Assembly: GCA_963556255.1 (NCBI GenBank)
Contig: OY744604.1
Span: forward strand, 71,846,390-71,910,389
DNA length: 64,000 nt
Direction: 5' to 3'
Origin: Allolobophora icterica
Lineage: Eukaryota; Annelida; Clitellata; Crassiclitellata; Lumbricidae
Below, one piece after another: positions 54,960 through 64,000 of this stretch. Positions within the stretch are counted from its first letter, which is position 1, and the number at the start of each line of letters is the position of its first letter. Made by a program: the position numbers and the translations under genes. The notes under the pieces were generated by a model. It was not told where the DNA came from. It saw only the letters and a list, made by a program, of their open reading frames with translations, and ran no database searches.

Positions 54960-56520
54960 TGTAGAAGGCATAGAGAGACGAGGTACTGGCAGCGATTAAC
55001 GACGTGAAGAACAATAAAGCAGAAGGGGTGGATAACATCCCAGCTGAAATACTAAAGAACTTGGGAGAAAAAGCAACAGGAGAATTAGTAAGACTATGCC
55101 AGGATATATGCAGCACTGGGAAGTGGCCTGAGGACTTCCTACAGACCATCATGATCCCTATAAAGAAGAAAAATGATGCAAAGGCTTGTAAGGACCATAG
55201 AACATTTAGCCTGCTCCTACACGCAGCAAAGATCACGCTGAAGATAATCATAAAGAGAATCCAGGCAAGGGTAGAAGCGGACAACGGTCTAGGAGAAGAC
55301 CAATTCGGATTCAGAAAGGGAAGAGGCACAAGGGACGCCATCGAAGCCATGAGGGTGCTAACGGAAAGAAGCTTAGAGTACGGACAAGAGGTCTATATCT
55401 GTTTCGTGGATTATGGAAAGGCGTTTGACAGAGTAGATTGGAAAAGCTGATGAATGCACTCAGACGAAGGGGAATAGATTGGAGGGACAGGAGGCTTATA
55501 GGAAACCTGTATATGAACCAAACAGTAAAGATAAGAATAGAAGGGGAGTGCTCAGAGGAAGGAGTAATTGGTACGGGAGTAAGGCAAGGGTGCCCACTAT
55601 CACCACTTCTCTTCAACATATACATAGGAGAACTAATACAAGAGGCAATGGAACAGACAGGAGAGGGTATAAAAGTGGGTGGAAGACTCATAAGAGCCCT
55701 AAGATTTGCTGACGACCAAGCAATGCTGGCGGCTACACAGGAGGGATTGCAGAAATTGATGGATCAACTAAACAGGACCTCAATAAAATACAACATGAAG
55801 ATAAATATCGGAAAGACAAAGATTATGAGGATAAGTGGAGGGGAGGTGGAGATTGCAATGGAAATAACAATAAATGGAGAGGAGGTGGAACAGATCAAGA
55901 GCTTCTGCTACTTCGGAAGTGTGATAACAACAGATGCAAGATGCCATAGTGATATAAAACGAAGGATAGTATTGGGAAAAGATGCGTTCACGAAAAGAGG
56001 AGAGTTGATGAGAGGAAGGCTGCGCAAAGATCTAAAGAAGAGACTTGTCAAGGCACTGGTATGGAGTGTGGTACTGTATGGGTCGGAGACGTGGACCATC
56101 AGAAAAGAGGATATCAAGAGATTGGAGGCCTTGAGATGTGGATATGGAGAAGAATGGAAAAGGTGAGCTGGACGGAGGGGGAGCTGGACGGAGCGAATGA
56201 CAAATGAAGAGGTGTTGCAAAGAGTAGAAGAAAAAAATCACTGATGACAACATTAAGAGAAAGACAAAAGAACTGGATTTGACACATATTAAGAGGAGAC
56301 TCCCTCTTGAGACAAATCATAGAGGGGAGATTGGAGGGAAGGAGTAGGAGAGGAAGACCGCGACGGATGATGCTGGGATGGATGATGACCGACGGATACA
56401 GCGGACTGAAGAGAAGAGCACAGCGAAGAGAGGAATGGCGTCATTGGAAGCTGAAACCTGCCGAAGGGCAGAGAACTTACAGAAGAAAGAAGAAGGCATA
56501 ATGCGTGAACTGTAAACATA
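54960..56520 (+). mobile_element. RTE-like LINE, reverse transcriptase nearly complete
   Basis: The frame 55004-55450 gives KNNKAEGVDNIPAEILKNLG, LGEDQFGFRKGRGTRDAI and VDYGKAFDRVDW. After a one-base shift the frame 55438-56166 gives GVRQGCPLSPLLFNIYIGEL, the catalytic FADDQAML, and SVVLYGSETWTIRKEDIKR. A third frame near 56170-56501 gives the tail [14 protein letters not shown]...KAEGQ-like end. Coverage from the RT fingers to the C-terminus is the most complete in the window, but endonuclease is absent and at least two frameshifts exist. Confidence 0.88.
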
Positions 56521-57415
56521 AGTCGGTCACCAATATTAATGGTAATTATAAAAGGATTGTGCTACATGGATAGACTCTATAAAGACTCAAGATTGAGTAA
56601 GGTAGTACTGTTCTATCTGCGCTTTAATTGTTCTGGTGTATAAAAGAAGGCTTCAGTAAATATGCGTTGAATGGGAAGAAAACGGCTATTTGACAAAGAT
56701 TTCAATCTGACATTGATTTATCGGCAAACCACTTCCTCAACATGCCATGAACAAATAGGCCTGTGTATACAATGACATAATTATAACGCATCTGATGCCT
56801 TGATAGCGCTAACTGATGAGGTTTAGAACAAAAGTGATGGATGATGGTACGCTTATCAATCTAATCCAGTATAATTCAGCACTATTCTTGCGAATTTCTT
56901 GCCTAACTCTTAGGTCCTAAATTCAGATTTCACACGCCATTTCCCTACGCCAGTTCACGTTGTGGTCCATGTATTGCTTTCGCTATTACTATCTTAACTG
57001 TACAAAGTGTACATCATCATAATAGGAACTAGTAACCAAGCCAGAAATATTATTTTTATCCGCCATAGATCTTGTTTTGCGAACGGAATCAGCTGAACTT
57101 GGCTTGATCAATTACATTAGCCTAGTGTCGCACGTGATGTGACCCAGATAGTCCCTACCTATGTACCGACAGCCTTGCCCTGTCTCTTTCTACGAGTTCT
57201 TTAATAATCCTTTAACAATAGGCCTAGACCACTATTTGTTTGTTCAAGGCATATTAATTAAGGAAGTGGCTTGCCGTTAATGTAATGTAATTGATCATTA
57301 TAGAGCTATATAGGCCTATATTCGTCGTTTACAGATCATACATTTAATCACTGCGTGTGTCGTTGTCCTGCAGGCTTGTCGTCCACATTATAGTCCTGTC
57401 GATATTCTTAAACGC
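56521..57415. other. No gene seen
   Basis: No domain or element boundary was recognised. Confidence 0.35.
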
Positions 57416-57417
57416 CT

Positions 57418-57419
<2 letters not shown>

Positions 57420-57465
<46 letters not shown>

Positions 57466-57485
57466 TACATATATATATATATATA
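57420..57485. repeat. (AT)n microsatellite
   Basis: AT dinucleotide run with 'acatatatac' interruptions. Confidence 0.95.
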
Positions 57486-57497
57486 GTTAGGCTAAGC

Positions 57498-57834
57498 CAG
57501 GGGCGGATCCAGGGGGGGCCAATCCGGCCATGGCCCCCCCATTTGAAATTTTTCTTTATTTACACAGGCGTTTTATGGGCGTTTTATGATGGTTACACAG
57601 GCGTGCCCCCCCCCCTGTAGGCGGGGATGAGTCAAATGTACAGAGGACGTTGGTCCCGCAGACGTACACTTAAGACATTAAAAAGGGTTAATGACTAAAA
57701 AAAAAAAGGTCATCAACTTTTTTGGGAGATGTATATAAAATTTTTGGCCCCCCCTGATCATACAGATTGAAAGGAACTTCATACGACAGGCCAGTTGTTA
57801 TTCATTACAACGCAAGCTGATGGATCCGCCCCTG
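57498..57834. mobile_element. hAT MITE, TSD GGCTAAGC, carrying captured sequence
   Basis: CAGGGGCGGATCC and GGATCCGCCCCTG bound a 337-bp element. The duplication GGCTAAGC (57490-57497 and 57835-57842) is perfect. The last 60 bp before the right end (57763-57822) are identical to 59392-59451, which lies outside any recognised element. The 'aatgactaaaaaa...ggtcatcaac' module is also present. Confidence 0.92.
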
Positions 57835-58050
57835 GGCTAAGCAGATATACAGTGGGGAAATTAATCACATGCGAAAATGAAAGGAGTAATTTAATTCCGA
57901 ATTGGCGCAAAATAAAGCACTTTTACATACAGCATCTTAATTGCTTTATATGTTGCTATTTTCCTGAGCTGCGCAGCGGAAACAGTTAAATAAATACAAA
58001 GAAAGAGATTATTAAAGAACTCGCAGAAAGAGAAGGATACGGCCTATCGG

Positions 58051-58419
58051 CAGGGCTGTAGTCGAGCGTATACGCGGGTATACAGCGTATACTTACCTGT
58101 AGAGAAATTTGAGAGCGTATACTCATGGCTGTAGACGAGGGTATACGCGGGTATACAGCGTATACTTACCTCTGGGAACGAAAATTTTTCAAAAAAGAGA
58201 GGTTTTTAAAGGTTTTTAGGGCGAATGACTAAAAAAAAAAAAAAAAAAAAAAAAAAGGTCATCAACTTTTTCAGAGACAAAATCGTAAAAAGTCTGAAAA
58301 TTTTCTGAGAATTGGTGAAAAGTCTGAAATTTTTCCTAAAAAAAGGTCTTCAAATTTTTTTTTACGCCGCTGGTCACCGGTAGCGTATACTCACCTCAAA
58401 TTTTACCACTACAGCCCTG
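58051..58419. mobile_element. hAT MITE, TSD CCTATCGG
   Basis: CAGGGCTGTAGTCGAG at the left and CTACAGCCCTG at the right, with a perfect duplication CCTATCGG at 58043-58050 and 58420-58427. The left half repeats 'gggtatacagcgtatactta' twice. It holds the 'gactaaaaa...gtcatcaac' module with a long A-run (58230-58256). Confidence 0.92.
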
Positions 58420-58796
58420 CCTATCGGTATTTCGGGAGCAGAGTATGATCATAGGTACGCTATGGCCTATCTGGGTCACATCACGTGCGGCAGTAGGCCA
58501 ATATTGATGCAGTAATTTTTTCGTTTAACGAGCTTGTTTATCTTAAAGATTGATTACATGATTTAAGTCACTATAACCAATTTATAAGCGTCAAAACGCG
58601 TGATTTTTAGGACACAGGAGTGCTGGACCATTGTTTAATTAAATTCAGAAAATGTCGAAAATCATTGTTTCGTCGGATTAGGCATTTTAATAGTCGTACA
58701 GCTTGATATTAAAAGAAGCAGGCTCTACGCACAGGCCTACGGCAGTAGGCCTATGACAACTAAAACGAATAACGATTCGTTGTAGACATAGGCGTA

Positions 58797-59114
58797 ACTT
58801 TGTAGGCCTATTTGTGACGGTGGTGTCAGGTCACGGCCATCTTTAATAGTGGCGGCATAGTCACCACCACTTTTGGCAGTGCTGACATATTTTATTGTGA
58901 TACTACAGCTTTATTTTGGTCTGCAGCAAGTTCAATTTACGGCTGTATATTCTTGCATACTTGTGCTATACTGATGGATTCCTTCACATTAGCTTAATTA
59001 CTTATTGTTTTATGTTGCATCAATTGGTGACGACATCCTTCCTGTTGTAGTTGACACTGGAGGAGGGGATTTGTCACCACACACCACTAGTTTTGGGACT
59101 ACGTTACACCTTTG
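58797..59114. mobile_element. hAT MITE (CATAGGCGTAAC family)
   Basis: CATAGGCGTAACTTTGT to ACGTTACACCTTTG, flanked by GTTGTAGA and GTTGTAGG (7 of 8). This is the intact member that explains the halves at 50888-51128 and 53563-53738. Confidence 0.85.
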
Positions 59115-59691
59115 GTTGTAGGCCTACTAAACTGGGAACCGATTTTATTCTATGACCTGCGTAATTAATGAAACGAACTGTTAAGAAATGTCTGTGGTCA
59201 CAAAGCGGAGTTCAAAATTATTAGTTACCTACTTCCGCTGAAACATCAGCAATGGCAAGCTAATTCATTACCCATCTCCAACGTAAGATCGTAGCCTAGC
59301 ATTTAACAAAACCATGAAAAACCACGCGCATGCGCGCTAGCCAAGGCTTAATATAAAGCCTAGTCTAAACATATTTAGTCTTTCATTCCGCCAGATTGAA
59401 AGGAACTTCATACGACAGGCCAGTTGTTATTCATTACAACGCAAGCTGATGTTTCATCGGACATATAGGTAACTAATTTTCGACTCCGCTCTGTTCTGGA
59501 AAAGCTGTGTAGGCCTATAATTGTAGATGGCATAGATGCCTAGTATACTAGTCGCTTGTGTGTGTACCTGGGTATGTTCGTAATCGTTATCTCCAGATTT
59601 CAACAGCTCTTCCTAAGGCTAAGCGCAGGATTTCAGCTAATCACGAGCGCGACATCGCGTCAAAAGGGTTATCCGGAGATACCAAATGAAG

Positions 59692-59880
59692 TCCAGTTGT
59701 CATAGAGAACAAAAAGAAGAGAGAGACAGAGAGACAGAGACAGAGAGACAGAGAGAAGGAGCCAGATGAGCTGCTGAGGAAGGTTTCCTTTAGGACGAGA
59801 GAGATTGGACGGCGGATCAGGATGAGTTCTTGAAGAGGTGAGACATTAATACGAGTGGAAAGTATGCTTCCTTGAGTGTT
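59692..59880 (-). repeat. (GA)n-like run and L2-like LINE tail
   Basis: A GAGACAGA run (59712-59757) precedes a segment (59770-59875) matching the 3' part of the L2-like element at 80-200: 'ttaggacgagagagattgga', 'ggatcaggatgag', 'gagtggaaag'. Confidence 0.6.
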
Positions 59881-60339
59881 TGTGTGTGTACGCACGCGGG
59901 TGTGTGTGTTCACACGTGTAGGCTATAGGGGCCTATAGGCTTAATGTAGGCCTACAACGACGTTTCTTAAATTGGTAAAGAATTAGACCTAAGCGCAAGC
60001 CGAAGAGAAGCGGTTTAATTAGGCCTGATAGATGCTTTGTGTCGATTAGAATCGGGTCATAAGTTTGCGTTAATAATATGGTGCGTTATAGGCTGTTACG
60101 CATGCAATATTGTTGGCCCACATTCCTCGAAGCATTGAACTCATCACCTTTTAGCCAAATTTAGATATTTGGCGTAAACTTATTTAAATCAATACAGGAA
60201 GGGGCAGTACGTTAGCCTTTCGGCCTCTCCCATTCTCTGTTCCAACTGTAGTCCCAGGTTTAAATGCTTTCGCTGGATGATCAAGCTCCACAATAATTCA
60301 CACACACGTTTAGGTATCTTTGTGGGGTGTAGTAAATTA

Positions 60340-61230
60340 TTCAATCTAATAAATCATAGTGCTACTTCAACAGATTACTAAACTGTTGATGTCAAATGAT
60401 TTTGTTGCGGTAATCTCGATGGATTTCTCTAAACCATTCGACACAGTTCGTCATCACTCATGAATGCTCAAACTAGGAACTCTGGATATCCCTTATCATA
60501 TTTATATTTGGCTCACCAATTATTTTCAGGATAGGAGACACACTAAGTACTATAGGTTTTTAGGACGATCCTCTGAACCTAAAACAATCAACTCCAGTAT
60601 ACCATACAAGGATCGGTGGTGGGCTCTGCATCCTTCGTGGTTAATACTGCATCTGACCTCCATCCAATTAATCACTTTAATTACCTAGTTAAGAATGCTG
60701 ATGGTACCAATTCGTTGATTGGTTCGTCTCACTTAGATTCTGCACGGGAGGAGTTCTCCCATGTGTCCACCTGGGCTAGTGACTACAACCTTCGGTTAAA
60801 CCCCCTAAAAGATCCGCGAGCTGCTTGTCTCAGCTAGTGGGCTGCTGGTGGCGCACTTTCCCCTAGATTTTCCCGGGGGCCGAGCGGGTCGGATCTATCC
60901 GAATTTTAGGTGTCATTATCAGATCTGGTCTAAGCATGGAGACCAACCTAGATGAGGTCCCGTCAACCTCCTCCTCTTCGCTCTACGTGCTTAGCGTTCT
61001 CCGCTCTCATTGGTTCCCGCCAAGTGCCCTCCAGGAAATAGCTAGGGCGACCATAGCATACTTGATGTACGCCTGGCCTGCTTGGTGGGGATATGCGCGG
61101 GCTGGGGACAGGGAGAGAATAGAGTAGCTCTTAACAAGGATGCACCGCGATGGTTTCCTTCCCACTCTGTCCTGAGTACTGTGTCAACTAGTTGTTTTGA
61201 ATAAACGAATATTTGATTTTATTTTATTTT
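60340..61230 (+). mobile_element. CR1-like LINE fragment
   Basis: Frames along the plus strand give ISMDFSKPFDTVRHHS (RT motif A), LGTLDIPYHIYIWLTNYFQDRRH, then SSHLDSAREEFSHVSTWASDYNLRLNP (motif D region), and SLYVLSVLRSHWFPPSALQEIAR. The tail 'aataaacgaatatttg' plus (ATTTT)n ends at about 61230. The YADD box is replaced by a damaged stretch near 60690. Confidence 0.8.
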
Positions 61231-61579
61231 ATTCTCCTCTGGGTTGAAATGATTATCAGCAGCTCGGATGCAGCAGCAGCGGATATTTTATAGCCAAGGA
61301 GTCAAGTAAATCTAGGCCTACCTGTTTGAACATTGAATGATAGGCCTACTAGGACAGCGAACGCCACTAACGAAGGCGTAGGATATCAACAGAAATGCGG
61401 AAGTGTATTAGTAGGCTATAATTGTATTAATATAATATGTTATATTGGTATTGGATTAAGATGTATTTATGTGAATATACACGTTTTCTATAGCGACTGT
61501 ATGGCCCCGATACGCAAATTTTTCGATGAACTCATTGGGCGAGATCCTTCACCAGCAATCGTCTGGCCAATCCTCCACC

Positions 61580-62215
61580 ACTAATTGGACTAGTTGAGCG
61601 GGTTGAATTAATGAGGATTCTCGGGGTCAATATCAGGTGTGACCTGAGAGCCACCTCCCACGTTGACGAGGTACTAGGGGCCTGTGCTGGCTCCCTCTAC
61701 GCTCTCCGAATCTTGAGAGCAAATGGATTACGGCCTGAGGCGATGCACGTGGCTGCCGAAGCTACAATGGTTGCTAGACTCCTGTATGCGGCCCCGGCTT
61801 GGTGGTATTTCACCACTGCAGATGATCGGCAAAGATTCGGCAGAGACTAGAAAGACTCCTCTCAAGAAGCCGGCGCCTAGGATTTCTACAAGATGGCACA
61901 CAGTGGACGAGCGGGTATAGAAATGGCGGAGGTTCGACTGCTCAACGCTGTTGTGTGGAACGAAGCCCACGTCCTTAGAGCCCTCTTCCCGTCAACAAAG
62001 TGTCGCCGTCGGGGCCTGCGACCTCGAGCCCACCCATTCGAACTTCTGGACAAAGACGATAAAAACTATATCTCGCGCATTCTGTATAACAAAATCTGAG
62101 TACAATCCACAATAACCCAAAACCTTCATATCTTCATTTTTATTTTTCTATTATCTATCTATTCTCATGTTCCTGGTTGCGGCGTGCTAACCAGTCTTGC
62201 ATAATAAACGAATAT
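61580..62215 (+). mobile_element. CR1-like LINE 3' fragment, second copy
   Basis: It encodes RILGVNIRCDLRATSHVDEVL, AGSLYALRILRANGLRPEAM, then ARLLYAAPAWWYFTTADDRQRF, and in another frame MAEVRLLNAVVWNEAHVLRAL...YISRILYNKI stop at about 62097, followed by 'ataataaacgaatat'. It is the same family as 60340-61230 and 47690-48095. Confidence 0.8.
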
Positions 62216-62329
62216 ACACCACCGCTACCTGTCTGAATAGTATAAGTGACCACGTTAGGTCCTATTAGCTAGAAGGTCAGCAATTCTTTAAGTTAGGGAA
62301 AGGGACGAAGCGTTATCGACTTCATTTTT

Positions 62330-62575
62330 CTTAGTCTCGGTGTATGAGGGTGGATGACCAGTCCTCTCCCTTCGCCATCTGATCTTCCCATTTACAGCGT
62401 ACGGTCAGTATACTTATTAGGGGGCTTATAGCCGAGTTGGCTAAGGGCCCAATTAAGCTGGACGGAAAATGTCTAAGCAAGTTTTGTCCAGGCAGGGATT
62501 GAACGCCCGACCTTTCGATCGACAGTCCAGCACAATAACCACTATACTGTGATATTGTCAAAGGTAACTACTGAA
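62330..62575 (-). mobile_element. tRNA-derived SINE
   Basis: On the minus strand an A-box-like tatagtggttattg (62533-62546) and a B-box-like gcgttcaatcc (62496-62506) have tRNA spacing. The body continues through 'ctcggctataagccccc' to 'gaccgtacgctgtaaatggg' and 'taccctcatac'-like sequence. Its 3' half recurs at 3985-4140. It differs from the SINE at 6440-6660. Confidence 0.75.
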
Positions 62576-62812
62576 TATGATCTTGATTTTTTTGATTCGA
62601 CGTTTATTGAACACCAAAATAAGGCATACAATGGTGAGACCAGAAAGGACAACAAGTCCCCCTAACAGCGTCATCCACCCAAGCTATTATAACAGGATTT
62701 ATGACGACGTTTCCAACATTTGAAGGCTACTGGGACTGTGAAGTATTGAATGCGAAACTTATAAAGACGCTACTAAGGGTCTAGTGTTAACATAGGATCG
62801 TGTTGAAGGTAA

Positions 62813-62923
62813 CTGGTATGAATTTGGCGGAATTAAGGGACTTGTCATCGAATAGGAAACAATGGAGAGTGTTCACCATGATGATCGCTAGAGCTCCACG
62901 AGCTGACAGCACAAGGTAACAAG
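62813..62923 (+). mobile_element. Very short RTE LINE insertion, TSD GTTGAAGGTAA
   Basis: Only the last ~110 bp of the RTE family seen at 10876-11348 (MNLAELRDLSS, QWRVFTM, IARAPRADSTR stop), flanked by a perfect 11-bp duplication at 62802-62812 and 62924-62934. Confidence 0.92.
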
Positions 62924-62935
62924 GTTGAAGGTAAT

Positions 62936-63090
62936 AGCACGGTCCGTACACAGGGACCTTAACTGACGTCTCACCCATTAAAACGGGCCGCTGTGATGAA
63001 GGACCAAACCATATAAATTTATTTAAAAACCAGTAGGCCTAGGTTCGAGGCTATACGGTCGCTATAATCAAATAGTTTTCATTTACATTC
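62936..63090 (+). repeat. Dispersed repeat also seen near 2.5 kb
   Basis: 'agcacggtccgtacacagggacctt' and, further on, 'tatacggtcgctata' align with 2500-2540 and 2610-2625. The nature of the repeat is unknown. Confidence 0.45.
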
Positions 63091-64000
63091 ATTACATTCG
63101 AGATTAGACGTATTAGATATATCTATAGTTGTTCTCATCGTAACCGTTAAAGCTATGCTGCCTTATGATGACGACGACGAAGATGATAATGAAATAGGCC
63201 TAAATCTGAACAAAAATGTCGATCTCCATTTTGTTGTACAAGGACTCGTGCTTACATACACCCACGCATTGAGTCGCTGTGTGGTCGGCCAGTGTAGTAG
63301 GCCAACACGCACCGACAAAACCGCGTCCGCATTTGGCCTACGCGCTTTTAGTCCAAATTTGGTGTCGTAGGCTACGCCTCTGTGAGCTGTACTCGGAAGC
63401 CTTCACAGCACGGCCCTATATACATGACTCGGGCTTGGCTCACACGTTATCTCTCGTCTATCCCTCTCCCTATTTCTTCCTGTGCGTGTCTCTCGTCTCT
63501 TTCTCTCTTTTTCTCTTTCTCTGTCTCAGTCTGTCTCTCTCTCGTGGTGGACAGTGCGTGGAAAAAACGCTGAGTCAGGACGGTAGCTTGAATGCTTTGA
63601 TAATATTTGTTGCTTATAATACAGTGTCGGATATGTACGATAGATGTACCTAGTTATGACATTTGTTAGTGTATTTTCTTTTTTATTATATAGACTCTTT
63701 ATTATAATATTAAATATGTAATGTTTCAATAATTATGCTCACACGTAAACATAATTATGTCTATATAATGTTAATACTTATTGTTTACACATAAACAATA
63801 ATTATTAAACTCATTAAAACAGTATAGTGTATACACAGTAGCCTTTGTGGCCTTTGTGTATGAAATAGACGAAATTAATACCACTTAAAACGGTTAGTAA
63901 TTGCCTTATCCGTTGCGACAGTTGTGCTTGCATTTCATCATCATATAGGCCCTGATTATTATAAATAATATATGATTTATTCAATGCAAGCAACTGCTTT
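63091..64000. other. No gene seen
   Basis: A CT-rich run lies at 63480-63545. The frames 63155-63653 show no domain. AT-rich sequence continues to the window end. Confidence 0.35.

Overview
The window is nuclear DNA from an animal, most likely a marine invertebrate deuterostome such as an echinoderm, hemichordate or cephalochordate. The phylum cannot be fixed from sequence alone. Supporting signs are genes split by introns with GT/AG borders in consistent phase, a RING/B-box/NHL gene, Ig-TM receptor genes, many hAT, piggyBac, mariner, RTE, L2/CR1-like and SINE copies, long simple repeats, and a striking excess of the palindrome TAGGCCTA. Almost every long ORF in simple repeats is an artefact, so genes were rebuilt from exon borders.

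Host genes. (1) Receptor gene A, + strand: Ig V-type exon (6008-6334), transmembrane exon (18216-18383) and a long cytoplasmic exon (20669-21225) carrying seven YxxI/L motifs, several at ITAM spacing. Every internal border is phase 1, so the exons join in frame. (2) Receptor gene B, + strand: a paralogous Ig exon (27143-27475), a transmembrane exon (29938-30075), and two rival short terminal exons (31625-31743, 32532-32605) without the tyrosine array. A and B look like a paired receptor set with different signalling tails. A short relic of the same Ig exon lies at 33035-33069. Signal-peptide exons were not found. (3) A complete four-exon TRIM-type gene on the - strand (44367 to 39115), 898 codons plus stop, with two coiled-coil exons ahead of RING, B-box 1, B-box 2, coiled coil and an NHL-like propeller. 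All its borders are phase 1 too.

Mobile DNA fills nearly everything else. About sixteen elements have hAT-type ends with legible 8-bp target duplications, often perfect. Nesting is deep. At 50888-53738 a MITE contains an RTE LINE, which contains a deleted hAT, which contains another MITE. At 7170-9181 a hAT element holds a MITE and a 5'-truncated RTE. At 10870-14645 a decayed 8-bp-TSD transposon is broken by an RTE copy at its tip, a MITE, and a piggyBac deletion derivative whose N- and C-terminal coding parts are fused in frame without the catalytic core. Other items are a deleted mariner (23511-24327), a long-TIR element (18685-20034), a foldback-like AT-microsatellite block duplicated in tandem (36496-38345), an LTR-like remnant with a gag-position ORF (34685-36470), and L2-like, CR1-like and SINE fragments.

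Layout: 1-6 kb repeats; 6-21 kb gene A with a 12-kb transposon-filled intron; 21-27 kb repeats and mariner; 27-33 kb gene B; 33-38.4 kb repeats; 39-44.4 kb TRIM gene; 44.5-64 kb microsatellites and nested transposons with no convincing host gene. The receptor and TRIM genes would both fit an immune neighbourhood, but that is inference from domain content only.
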